Positions 1-5,401 of a stretch of 5,401 bases of DNA are shown one piece after another. Each line of letters starts with the position of its first letter. The stretch's first letter is position 1. The stretch is taken from contig JAXIHJ010000136.1 of assembly GCA_034189755.1 (NCBI GenBank), forward strand, positions 1 to 5,401. Direction: 5' to 3'. This DNA comes from JAXIHJ01 sp034189755. GTDB taxonomy: Bacteria; Planctomycetota; Phycisphaerae; SM23-33. The position numbers and the translations under genes are program-made. The notes beneath the pieces are model-generated. The model had not been told where the DNA came from. It made no database searches and saw nothing but the letters and a program-made list of their open reading frames with translations.

Positions 1-132
1 CCGCCGGTAGCATCGCAGCAAGTATCATTGCTGCAAATGCCGCAGCTACGCCACCTGTCGGGAATTATCAACATGCGACACCGGCTCACGCTATAACGAG
101 AGCAAAATTCCGGAGACCAAGAAGTATTGACC

Positions 133-320
133 ATGAAGTATCGAGACGTGGTAAAATTGATTGAGCGGGATGGTTGGGTCTTGGTGTCCCAGAAGGGCAG
201 TCACAGAAAGTACAAGCATCCTGTGAAAAAGGCCGAGTTATTTTGCCGTACAGCCGCAGTGGCAAGGACATTCCGGCCGGAACCTTGAACAGTGTTTTGA
301 AACAGGCCGGTTTGAAATGA
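133..320 (+). pseudogene. hicA: HicA-type mRNA interferase toxin, frameshifted
   Basis: HicA toxins are small double-stranded-RNA-binding-fold proteins that cleave mRNA and are neutralised by HicB. The ATG at 133 begins MKYRDVVKLIERDGWVL and continues to the hallmark QKGSHRKYKHP, with the catalytic-type His at residue 24. After Lys33 (about base 231) the reading frame breaks: the ATG frame runs into unrelated residues and stops at 286-288 (51 aa). The next frame, from 234 to the stop at 318-320, encodes the expected HicA C-terminus (RVILPYSRSGKDIPAGTLN, then SVLKQAGLK). Adding one base in the AAAAAGG tract (226-232) would restore a normal protein of about 62 aa reading KKGRVILPY. The Shine-Dalgarno is weak (AAGAAG at 119-124); TATAAC at 92-97 could be a -10 box. 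Identity as hicA is firm. Whether the shift is a true mutation, a slippage site or a sequencing error cannot be told from one sequence. Confidence 0.87.
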
Positions 321-330
321 GGTGTGGGCC

Positions 331-552
331 ATGGACCGAAAATATCTGGCTGTAATCGAGAAGGCGAAAGACGGAAGCTATAGTGCGTACGTTCCCGATC
401 TGCCCGGTTGCGTTTCTTCTGCGGACACTGTGGAAGAGTTGAAGCGTCTCATCAAAGAGGCGATTGATATGTACATCCAGGACATGATTGCCGACGGCGA
501 ACCTGTTCCCGAGCCGACGGCTCAGTGTGCTGAACTGCCGGTAGCCGTATAG
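331..552 (+). CDS. hicB: HicB-family antitoxin
   Basis: This 73-aa protein is the antitoxin partner of HicA; it binds and masks the toxin active site, and HicB proteins often autoregulate their operon. It starts MDRKYLAVIEKAKDGSYSAY and carries the family signature YVPDLPGC (residues 20-27), followed by TVEEL (33-37), an amphipathic helix EAIDMYIQDM (43-52) and the typical DGEPVPEP (55-62). I chose the ATG at 331 because GAGGTG (319-324) lies 6 bases upstream; a GTG at 322 in frame falls inside this Shine-Dalgarno and would add only three residues. The ribosome-binding site overlaps the toxin stop at 318-320, so the two genes are tightly linked. The protein is short and ends right after the partial RNase-H-like domain, with no visible ribbon-helix-helix or HTH domain, so DNA binding may be weak or absent. 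The reading frame is intact although the toxin frame is broken. Confidence 0.92.
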   Translation: MDRKYLAVIEKAKDGSYSAYVPDLPGCVSSADTVEELKRLIKEAIDMYIQDMIADGEPVPEPTAQCAELPVAV

Positions 553-580
553 TGAAAAACTTTCCGCCTTCCGCCGTCTC

Positions 581-1315
581 TCACATCTGTCTGAGTACCA
601 CGTAGATATCGAAGAATGCGTGTACGCCGACCGCGATGCCGAAGCCTCGGAACACGTACAGCCAGCCGAGGTACGCCCCCGCCATGCAGCGGAAGACGAA
701 CTCGGCCCACGGAAAGCTCACCGCCCCTGCAAACTGCGAGCCGGCAAAGTGATACATGCTGAACAGCACCGCTGAGATAATCACTACACCGACGGCGACG
801 GGCGTTTCCGGCAGATCGAAGACATCCACCAGCAGCAGCATAGCCAGGCTGATAAGCAGCAGGCGGAAGATGAATTCCTCGTAGATGCCCGCCCCCAGCG
901 CCAGCGCCACCTGCTGGAAGAGCGTCTCGCCGGCCGGGCCGGAGGCGGCCTGTTGCGCTATGAGCCTGCCGGTCATGTAGCTTAGGCCTATCAGCGGCAG
1001 CGTCCAGCCGACGGACTCGCCGCACATGCCGGCCAGCACCTGCGGCTGGACCTTCCACCGGTCGCGCCGAAACAGATGCTGAACCAGCAATACCAGCACT
1101 ATAAGTAAAGGCGGCAGATACGCAGCCGTAGCGCCGAAGTGCTTCAGCAGGCGGCCCAGGTCCCGTGGGGCCAGCAGCGACGTGCCGTACAACGCCGCGG
1201 CGAACTGGAAAACCAACAGCATCGGCAGGATGAACGCCAGGCAGTTAAGCGGACGATGCGTCTGCCTGCGATAGGTGTCTCGTTTCGGCGGGGCTGTTAT
1301 ACGGGCCGAGGGCAT
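581..1315 (-). CDS. CPBP family intramembrane metalloprotease (CAAX/Abi)
   Basis: This 244-aa, strongly hydrophobic protein has the three motifs of the CPBP (CAAX protease and bacteriocin-processing, Abi) family: EEFIFR with Glu146, Glu147 and Arg151; FSMYH with Phe185 and His189; and HAFFD with His232 and Asp236. These residues form the glutamate/histidine active site within the membrane. Hydrophobic segments are visible at about 25-45, 66-81, 103-113, 134-163, 173-190 and 207-237. All motif residues are present, so it is probably active. Bacterial members are implicated in prenyl-protein-like processing, bacteriocin maturation and immunity or regulated proteolysis, and the substrate cannot be inferred here. 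It lies 36 bp downstream of the ComEA-like gene in the same direction and converges on hicB with 28 bp between stops. No strong Shine-Dalgarno precedes the ATG, so the start is moderately certain; the motifs are unaffected by that choice. Confidence 0.94.
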   Translation of the reverse strand: MPSARITAPPKRDTYRRQTHRPLNCLAFILPMLLVFQFAAALYGTSLLAPRDLGRLLKHFGATAAYLPPLLIVLVLLVQHLFRRDRWKVQPQVLAGMCGESVGWTLPLIGLSYMTGRLIAQQAASGPAGETLFQQVALALGAGIYEEFIFRLLLISLAMLLLVDVFDLPETPVAVGVVIISAVLFSMYHFAGSQFAGAVSFPWAEFVFRCMAGAYLGWLYVFRGFGIAVGVHAFFDIYVVLRQM

Positions 1316-1351
1316 GGCGGTATTATGCCCGCCAAGCGATGTTGTGCAACG

Positions 1352-1738
1352 CTAATCCCGCCGTGCGGGCAGATCGAGGTGCGGCGCGATGCGTTCGGTG
1401 ATGCCCGGGCCGATGCCCTTGACCTTCCGGAGGTCATCGGCGGATTGAAACGCCCCGGCGCCGCAGACAGAGCGATAGGCGATGATGTTGCGGGCCTTTG
1501 CCGGCCCGATGCCGCTCAGCCGGCGCAGCGAGGCCGCCGAAGCGATGTTCGGGTCGATTTTCTCTCTGGCGGCCAGGACGCGCTCTAGTTGGACGCCGAT
1601 GTGCCGCCCCAGCCTGTATCGCCTTCCCGCCGCTCGCCCGGTCAGAAGAACCGCCGCCAGCAGGACCAGCAGTATCAGGGCGGCGAGGTTGCGCCGCTCC
1701 AGGCCAAAATCGTACTGCACACCCGGCGAGGCCGTCAT
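1352..1738 (-). CDS. ComEA-like membrane-anchored helix-hairpin-helix protein
   Basis: This 128-aa protein has one N-terminal membrane segment (about 17-34, NLAALILLVLLAAVLLTG), a basic linker, and a C-terminal pair of helix-hairpin-helix motifs typical of ComEA. The first reads IDPNIASAASLRRLSGIGPA (61-80, hairpin GIGPAKA 76-82) and the second KVKGIGPGI (105-113). ComEA proteins bind double-stranded DNA at the outer face of the membrane during natural transformation. Here the SLBB domain of Gram-positive ComEA is absent; only anchor plus HhH remain, as in many Gram-negative homologues. The first hairpin carries a slightly long insertion (RSVCGAGAFQS, 89-99). The ATG overlaps the stop of the upstream GH10-like gene (ATGA, bases 1735-1738), with no strong Shine-Dalgarno, which suggests translational coupling. 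The role in DNA uptake is an inference from family; no other competence gene is in the window. Confidence 0.9.
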   Translation of the reverse strand: MTASPGVQYDFGLERRNLAALILLVLLAAVLLTGRAAGRRYRLGRHIGVQLERVLAAREKIDPNIASAASLRRLSGIGPAKARNIIAYRSVCGAGAFQSADDLRKVKGIGPGITERIAPHLDLPARRD

Positions 1739-3279
1739 TGGTTGTTCCCGCTGCGCCGCTGCTGCTGATCTATAACCACATCCGTCGAGGCCAAGTACGC
1801 CTTGAAGTTCCGAAGTTCGCGGTAGGAAAGTTTAGGCTCGAGGTTGTTCTTGCACAGTCCGCCGTGCGGGATGTAATGCCCTTCGTAATCGGCCAGGTCT
1901 CGCCAGCAGATAGACTCGACGAACGGCTTGGAGATGCCTATTCGGTAAAACGCCTGAAGCCACTCCGCCTGAAGCCGCTGCGACCACGGCGCGTGCCATT
2001 GTCCTGCCTGCTTGACGGGCGCTCGGCCCGCCCAGGCGTCCCATGCATCGGGGCCTGTAGCTGATGGCACCTGACAGGCCGTAACGTGCACCGTCTTGCC
2101 GAAGCCCAGGAATTCGTCCAGCAGCGAGCTGACCTGCATAAAGTCCCTGACGTAGTAGCCGTCCACCGGTACGCCCATGTGCAACTGCATACCAAGGGCG
2201 TCGAACTTGATACCGCTCTGGACGGCCATGTCAGCATACATAAGCGGCGGAATCGTCCGCTGGTTGCGGGCGTAGTACTCACCCCACGGCATCAGAAGTT
2301 CGATCATCACCTGCGAGGCGGGAGCGAGCTTCTTTACCAGCAGGCAGCTCATCCGCGTCAGCTCCATAATCTGCTCGAAGCTCAGGTTGAAGCTGTTATG
2401 GGCATGAATGCCGGAGACGACGTTCCAGATGCGGACCTGCCGCACGTATCGTTTTGCCGCTCGCTGGATATGCTCGTAGATAAGGTCTCGCAGCGTCTCG
2501 TAGTCGTGCTCCCAGATGTACAGCCATTCGGGCAGTTGTGTCGGCTCGAAGCTCAGCAGTGGACCGGCCTGGACAGGCTTGCGAGCGCGGGCGGCCCAGT
2601 TGACCCAGGAGTCGATCTGGGAGTACTGATGCTGCTGCTCCTTAGGCTCAGTATGCTTCCATGGGATGGGAATGCTTACGAAATCAAAGGCCTCCTGCAG
2701 ACGCTGCTGGTAGGCTTCGGTCATGCTCAACAGGTCCACCGCGCATCCGAATGCAGTCTTTGCCGCCGCCGCAGCCGAGGCCCGGCGGCGGTTCAGGAAA
2801 ATGTCGGCGTGGAACAGGGCGATCTTCTCGCCCAGCGTTACGGCTTCGGCGATCGCGTCGTCGGCGACCCTGGACGCCTCGACGGGGTCGGTAACCTTCA
2901 ACGACGTGACGAACTTTTGGCGGGCAGTGTCGATCTCGCGGTTCAGTACGTCGGCATCGGCGTAATCGATCAGTCCCCAGTCCTCGCGCTTCTGGGCGAT
3001 GCAGGTCATCTGAGCGCGGGCCAGTTCGACGTTGAGGATGTAGGGCTTGCTTCGCTCCGGCAGGCGGGTCGTGCGCAGGAGCAGTCGCCCGGATTTTCCC
3101 GCCGACCACATCAGCGCCAGCCCGCAAGGGCCGGGAATGCGCTTCGTGCAGGATATTCGCCCATCCGCAGCAGTCAGGTCGGCGCGAACGGGAATTACGT
3201 CTTCGCCGAACAGGTACGCCCCCGCCAGATCAATCTCACTGGCCGGCACGCCATTGTGATAAACATCAAACCGCAGCAT
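1735..3279 (-). CDS. GH10-fold protein lacking catalytic glutamates (pseudo-xylanase)
   Basis: The 514-aa product would normally be labelled endo-1,4-beta-xylanase. An N-terminal beta-rich domain (about 1-90, with LLLRTTRLPER 66-76 and NVELAR 83-88) is followed by KREDWG (97-102), a helical, Ala-rich region (about 106-195) and a GH10-like TIM barrel (about 195-505). Barrel landmarks are recognisable: PWKHTEP (206-212), QLPEWL (248-253), GMQLHM (363-368) and the C-terminal GLCKNNLEPKLSYREL (474-489). The acid/base motif W(D/N)VVNE reads WNVVSG (285-290), and the nucleophile motif (TELD-like) reads TACQ (400-403), so both glutamates are absent. The Asn of the substrate-binding ENxMKW motif is also gone (IPIPWK). 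It therefore probably binds a ligand or uses different chemistry. I chose the ATG at 3279 (AAGGG 4 bases upstream) over a GTG at 3324, which would add 15 residues unlike a signal peptide. No secretion signal is evident. It lies 62 bp downstream of the phosphofructokinase and overlaps the ComEA-like gene by 4 bases. Confidence 0.85.
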   Translation of the reverse strand: MLRFDVYHNGVPASEIDLAGAYLFGEDVIPVRADLTAADGRISCTKRIPGPCGLALMWSAGKSGRLLLRTTRLPERSKPYILNVELARAQMTCIAQKREDWGLIDYADADVLNREIDTARQKFVTSLKVTDPVEASRVADDAIAEAVTLGEKIALFHADIFLNRRRASAAAAAKTAFGCAVDLLSMTEAYQQRLQEAFDFVSIPIPWKHTEPKEQQHQYSQIDSWVNWAARARKPVQAGPLLSFEPTQLPEWLYIWEHDYETLRDLIYEHIQRAAKRYVRQVRIWNVVSGIHAHNSFNLSFEQIMELTRMSCLLVKKLAPASQVMIELLMPWGEYYARNQRTIPPLMYADMAVQSGIKFDALGMQLHMGVPVDGYYVRDFMQVSSLLDEFLGFGKTVHVTACQVPSATGPDAWDAWAGRAPVKQAGQWHAPWSQRLQAEWLQAFYRIGISKPFVESICWRDLADYEGHYIPHGGLCKNNLEPKLSYRELRNFKAYLASTDVVIDQQQRRSGNNQ

Positions 3280-3341
3280 GTTGCCCTTCGATATAAATAT
3301 ATGAACGTATAAAGCCGCGGGCACGTGGCGATCTATTGAAC
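3280..3341 (-). promoter_or_regulatory. AT-rich leader between pfp and the GH10-like gene
   Basis: This 62-bp spacer contains an A/T-rich tract at 3289-3313 (TTTATACGTTCATATATTTATATC on the minus strand, in two adjoining pieces) that stands out from the G+C-rich surroundings. It also holds the adjoining palindromes CCGCGG (3315-3320) and CACGTG (3322-3327). It could hold a -10 element for the GH10-like operon, but I see no matching -35 at standard spacing. The only hairpin candidate at the end of pfp has a mismatched 5-bp stem, so it is not a convincing terminator. Confidence 0.3.
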
Positions 3342-4625
3342 TTAACCTACATGATACTCTTTTCCGGTCCGTTTGGCCACCATGTGTTTGGCGAGTCTTG
3401 CGTAAACGGGCAGCCCGTCATCGCCGATTTCCACTTCCGCCTCGCCCACGACAAGCGGGGTGGCATAACGGCGGAAGGCTTCGGTAACGCCGAAGCCTTC
3501 GTCGCTTATAAACTCCGCAGGCAGCGATTTTTCGCCGTTGGCGACCTTTTCCAGCTCGGCTAAGCCGGTGGTGCAGTTGTATTCGTCGCCGGCGGAGCGC
3601 CGGAGTGTAACCATTTTTCCGTTGACGCCGTCCAGTGCCGCCTCGACTGCTGCGACGCCTACCTGATAGGCCTCGGCTGCGTCGGTGGCCGAGGCAAAGT
3701 GCATCGCGTTTCGCTGGGCCGTGCCCGGACGGTTCGTGCGGCACTTGACGCCGACCTTGTTCTCGATAATCGCCCGGACGGCGTCGCAGGCGCCGCCGAG
3801 CTGCCTGTGCCCGAAGGCGTCGGCTGCGAACGTTCCGCCGGCGTCGGCGAGGTATTTGCCCTCCGGCGTCTTGACGCCTTCGCCGCAGGCTACGAAGCAG
3901 CGATTGTATTTGCTCAGGCAATGCCTGACCTTGTCGATGAACTTCTCGGCGACGAACGGCACTTCTGGCATCAATATGATATGCGGCGCGTCGTCGTCCT
4001 TTCGGCGTGCCAGCCCGGTAGCCGCCACTATCCACCCGGCGTTGCGCCCCATGACCTCCTGCACGGTGCAGGTGTCGTGCGTGTAGAGCGCTGCGGTGTC
4101 CAGCCCGGCCTCCATCACTGTCGCGGCGCTGAACTTGGCCACTGAGCCGTAGCCCGGGCAATGGTCCGTGCAGGCCAAATCGTTATCGATGGTCTTCGGC
4201 ACGCCGATAACGACCAGGTCGTAATCGAGCCTGCGGGCGAGCCGGCCCAGCTTGGCCGCCGTGTCCATCGAGTCGTTGCCGCCAATGTAGAAAAAGTAGC
4301 GAACCTCGTGCGCGCCGAAAACCTCCAGTATCCGCTCGTAGTCGGCGCGGTTGTTCGCAAGGTCCTTCAGCTTGTGCCGGCAGCTTCCCAGCGCGGCGGC
4401 CGGCGTGCGGCGGAGGCGCTCGATCTCGGCAGGCTCTTCGGCGCCCAGGTCGAACAGGTCCTCGCGAAGCACGCCCAGTATGCCGTTCATCGCGCCGTAA
4501 ACACCTGTAAACACTTCCGGGTTCCGCAGCGCAGTCTGGATGACGCCGGCGGCGCTGGCGTTGATCACCGCGGTCGGGCCGCCCGACTGTGCCACAATCG
4601 CTTTGCCTGTGATACGGTCCGCCAC
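3342..4625 (-). CDS. pfp: Pyrophosphate-type 6-phosphofructokinase
   Basis: This 427-aa enzyme phosphorylates fructose 6-phosphate to fructose 1,6-bisphosphate in the cytoplasm. The N-terminal nucleotide/PPi-binding loop is IVAQSGGPTAVINAS (10-24). GGNDS (115-119) replaces the GGDGS of ATP enzymes, and PKTIDND (143-149) has Lys144 where ATP enzymes have Gly. Together Asp118 and Lys144 are the accepted marks of pyrophosphate use. Asp147 is the catalytic base, and MGRNAGW (192-198) contacts fructose 6-phosphate. Length fits the roughly 400-430-aa bacterial PPi-PFK group. The third GGDDS residue is Asn117, which I believe is common in this subgroup. The start is GTG at 4625, with AAGGAG at 4637-4642, 11 bases upstream, and no nearby ATG. 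The reaction with PPi is reversible, so it can serve glycolysis and gluconeogenesis. The gene stands apart from other glycolytic genes and may lead the downstream minus-strand cluster. Confidence 0.95.
   Translation of the reverse strand: MADRITGKAIVAQSGGPTAVINASAAGVIQTALRNPEVFTGVYGAMNGILGVLREDLFDLGAEEPAEIERLRRTPAAALGSCRHKLKDLANNRADYERILEVFGAHEVRYFFYIGGNDSMDTAAKLGRLARRLDYDLVVIGVPKTIDNDLACTDHCPGYGSVAKFSAATVMEAGLDTAALYTHDTCTVQEVMGRNAGWIVAATGLARRKDDDAPHIILMPEVPFVAEKFIDKVRHCLSKYNRCFVACGEGVKTPEGKYLADAGGTFAADAFGHRQLGGACDAVRAIIENKVGVKCRTNRPGTAQRNAMHFASATDAAEAYQVGVAAVEAALDGVNGKMVTLRRSAGDEYNCTTGLAELEKVANGEKSLPAEFISDEGFGVTEAFRRYATPLVVGEAEVEIGDDGLPVYARLAKHMVAKRTGKEYHVG
3474..3500. repeat. Perfect 11-bp inverted repeat inside pfp
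   Basis: GAAGGCTTCGG (3474-3484) and CCGAAGCCTTC (3490-3500) are exact reverse complements around the 5-base loop TAACG. It lies within the pfp coding region, about 130 bp before the stop, and encodes EGFGVTEAF (residues 376-384). The arms could form a stable RNA hairpin. Function is unknown, and it may be partly a by-product of codon use. Confidence 0.6.
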
Positions 4626-4672
4626 TTGTCTGCCTGCTCCTTAAATCCAGTTTGCCTACAGTGCCGAGATTC

Positions 4673-4684
4673 GACGTTAACGTC
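4673..4684. promoter_or_regulatory. Perfect 12-bp palindrome (possible operator)
   Basis: GACGTTAACGTC reads identically on both strands. It abuts the candidate pfp -10 (4685-4690), so it would cover the transcription start, a usual repressor position. An exact 12-bp palindrome is uncommon by chance in a 217-bp spacer, but no specific regulator can be named. Confidence 0.5.
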
Positions 4685-4715
4685 CTTATAATCGCCGTTT
4701 CGCCGGCGATTGCAA
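4685..4715 (-). promoter_or_regulatory. Candidate sigma-70-like promoter of pfp
   Basis: Reading the minus strand, TTGCAA (4715-4710) resembles a -35 and TATAAG (4690-4685) a -10. The 19-bp spacer is slightly long; taking ATTATA as -10 would give 17. It sits about 60 bp upstream of the pfp GTG. The spacer is largely an inverted repeat, and another palindrome follows the -10 directly, consistent with a regulated promoter. This is inferred from consensus only. Confidence 0.4.
4690..4711. promoter_or_regulatory. Perfect 8-bp inverted repeat in pfp promoter region
   Basis: AATCGCCG (4690-4697) and CGGCGATT (4704-4711) are exact reverse complements around TTTCGC. No T-run follows on either strand, so it does not look like an intrinsic terminator. 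Its place between the candidate -35 and -10 of pfp fits an operator. The binding protein is unknown. Confidence 0.5.
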
Positions 4716-4731
4716 GCAGGTTTGGCTTGTC

Positions 4732-4798
4732 GAGATATGTATCTTACATTTCCTCCGACAGCGGGTTGCGTGTGTAAACGAGACTGGAGATGTATCTC
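4732..4798. repeat. Pair of similar dyads upstream of the receiver-GGDEF gene
   Basis: Two related elements lie 55 bp apart (start to start): GAGATATGTATCTT (4732-4745) and GAGATGTATCTC (4787-4798). The second is an inverted repeat, GAGAT/ATCTC around GT; the first contains AGAT/ATCT around ATGT. They share GAGAT(AT)GTATCT and lie 45-111 bp before the ATG at 4843. They may be paired regulator sites, but this is seen by eye only. Confidence 0.4.
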
Positions 4799-4842
4799 AA
4801 GCCGACCTCCTTAACAACGGAAACCGCCTACAGGGTAGGTAT

Positions 4843-5401
4843 ATGACCAGACCCGACACTATCAACAATACGCGAATTCTCTTGATGTGCTCGGATGCGG
4901 AACTGGCGGCCAGGCGATGCGCCGAGCTTGCGCTGGCCGGGTGGCAGGTCATCCAGGCCGCCGACGAGGTTGAGGCCCTCTCGGCCGTCCGGAGCCGGCG
5001 CGTGGACCTGGCGCTGTTGGCCCTGCCGATACAAGAGACGATCGGAATGGACCTGCCCGGCGTCCTGCGGAAGGTCGCTCTGGCTGAACGTCTGCCCGTG
5101 ATAATCCTGACCGGTTCATCGCAGCAGAAGTGTCGCTGTGAATACCTCGACAGCGGCGCCGACGATATCGTTTCCGAACAGATTTCAGGCCGGGAGCTGT
5201 CGGCCCGCATACGCGCGCAACTGCGGCTGAAGGAATTAAACGAGAACTTGGCGGCTTCCCGTGCGGCGCTTCAGCAGTCGCTTCGCCGTGAACGGGAGCT
5301 GCTGGCGAAGCTTCGCAGGGACAACGCCCATCTGCGCGTCCTGGCCACCACCGATCCGCTGACACACGCGCAGAACGTCAGGGCGTTCCAGGACATCCTG
5401 G
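4843..5401 (+). CDS. Degenerate receiver-GGDEF protein, 3' end outside window
   Basis: The open frame gives 186 residues before the window ends. Residues 11-130 align with a CheY-like receiver domain: RILLMCSDAEL at beta-1, LALLALP at beta-3 (56-62), LPVIILTG at beta-4 (84-91) and SGADDIVSEQ at the end of the domain (104-113). The key residues are mostly lost: the two acidic residues after beta-1 are Cys16 and Ser17, the phospho-acceptor Asp is Ala60, and the conserved Lys is Glu112; only Thr90 remains. Residues 130-166 form a charged, Leu-rich coiled coil, and ATTDPLTHAQNVRAFQDIL (168-186) matches the opening of GGDEF domains (usually DPLTGLxNRRxF). The full protein is probably a diguanylate cyclase or degenerate relative controlled by something other than phosphorylation. 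The ATG at 4843 has AGGG (4832-4835) 7 bases upstream. It is transcribed divergently from pfp. Confidence 0.87.
   Translation, partial: MTRPDTINNTRILLMCSDAELAARRCAELALAGWQVIQAADEVEALSAVRSRRVDLALLALPIQETIGMDLPGVLRKVALAERLPVIILTGSSQQKCRCEYLDSGADDIVSEQISGRELSARIRAQLRLKELNENLAASRAALQQSLRRERELLAKLRRDNAHLRVLATTDPLTHAQNVRAFQDIL

Noticed and set aside
3..164. Open plus-strand frame from the window edge, Ala-rich (AGSIAASIIAANAATPPVG...), stopping at 162-164
   Set aside because: It could be the 3' end of a gene, but it overlaps hicA by 32 bases, has no recognisable domain and shows no G+C-rich third positions. Nothing supports it over chance, so bases 1-132 are left unassigned.
86..271. Minus-strand 61-aa frame opposite hicA
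   Set aside because: It is antisense to a clearly recognisable HicA, with no family features of its own.
553..580. Possible bidirectional terminator between convergent hicB and the CPBP gene
   Set aside because: No hairpin followed by a T-run is visible in these 28 bases on either strand.
522..1058. 178-aa minus-strand frame overlapping the CPBP protease
   Set aside because: It is an Arg/Gly-rich out-of-frame shadow; all three CPBP motifs are in the other frame.
1316..1333. GGCGG/CCGCC inverted repeat just upstream of the CPBP protease start
   Set aside because: The 5-bp arms in G+C-rich sequence are too short to distinguish from chance.
1357..1369. Short hairpin CCCGC-CGT-GCGGG at the end of the ComEA-like gene
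   Set aside because: The stem is only 5 bp, lies inside coding sequence and has no T-run, so it is not a supported terminator.
2086..3312. 408-aa plus-strand open frame opposite the GH10-like gene
   Set aside because: Long antisense frames are expected opposite G+C-rich codons. Its translation is Val/Gln/Arg/Leu-rich without domain motifs, and the opposite strand carries the recognisable protein.
3670..3695. Inverted repeat GCCTCGGC/GCCGAGGC with a 10-base loop in pfp
   Set aside because: It encodes an Ala-rich stretch (ASATDAAEA) where G+C-rich codons readily give such pairing, and the loop is long.

Overview
The window most resembles a chromosomal segment of a G+C-rich bacterium, and my best guess is a member of Planctomycetota (Phycisphaerae-like). 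This rests on the GH10-like protein, whose distinctive N-terminal domain I associate from memory with planctomycete proteins annotated as xylanases, together with a PPi-type phosphofructokinase and generally weak Shine-Dalgarno sites. No rRNA or other decisive marker is present, so the taxonomic call is an inference.

Layout. Bases 1-132 hold no gene I can support. Bases 133-552 (+) are a HicA/HicB toxin-antitoxin module, with visibly lower G+C than the rest. The toxin gene carries a one-base frameshift near an A5 run, while the antitoxin is intact. The module ends tail-to-tail, 28 bp from a block of four minus-strand genes. Read in transcription order these are a pyrophosphate-type 6-phosphofructokinase (4625-3342), a GH10-fold protein that has lost the canonical catalytic glutamates (3279-1735), a membrane-anchored ComEA-like helix-hairpin-helix protein (1738-1352) whose ATG overlaps the preceding stop, and a CPBP intramembrane protease (1315-581). 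A 217-bp divergent intergenic region (4626-4842) contains several dyad-symmetric sites. It separates the phosphofructokinase from a plus-strand gene (4843 to the window end) encoding a degenerate receiver domain, a coiled coil and the beginning of a GGDEF domain.

How the genes may work together. The phosphofructokinase is core glycolysis. The other three minus-strand genes are closely spaced and may be co-transcribed: a binding-type or repurposed GH10 fold, a DNA-binding anchor of the DNA-uptake type, and a membrane protease. No established pathway joins them. The most notable signals are three degenerate or broken proteins (hicA frameshift, GH10-like protein without catalytic Glu, receiver without phospho-acceptor Asp) and the palindromes in the divergent promoter region. 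I found no CRISPR array, tRNA, rRNA, insertion sequence or convincing rho-independent terminator.
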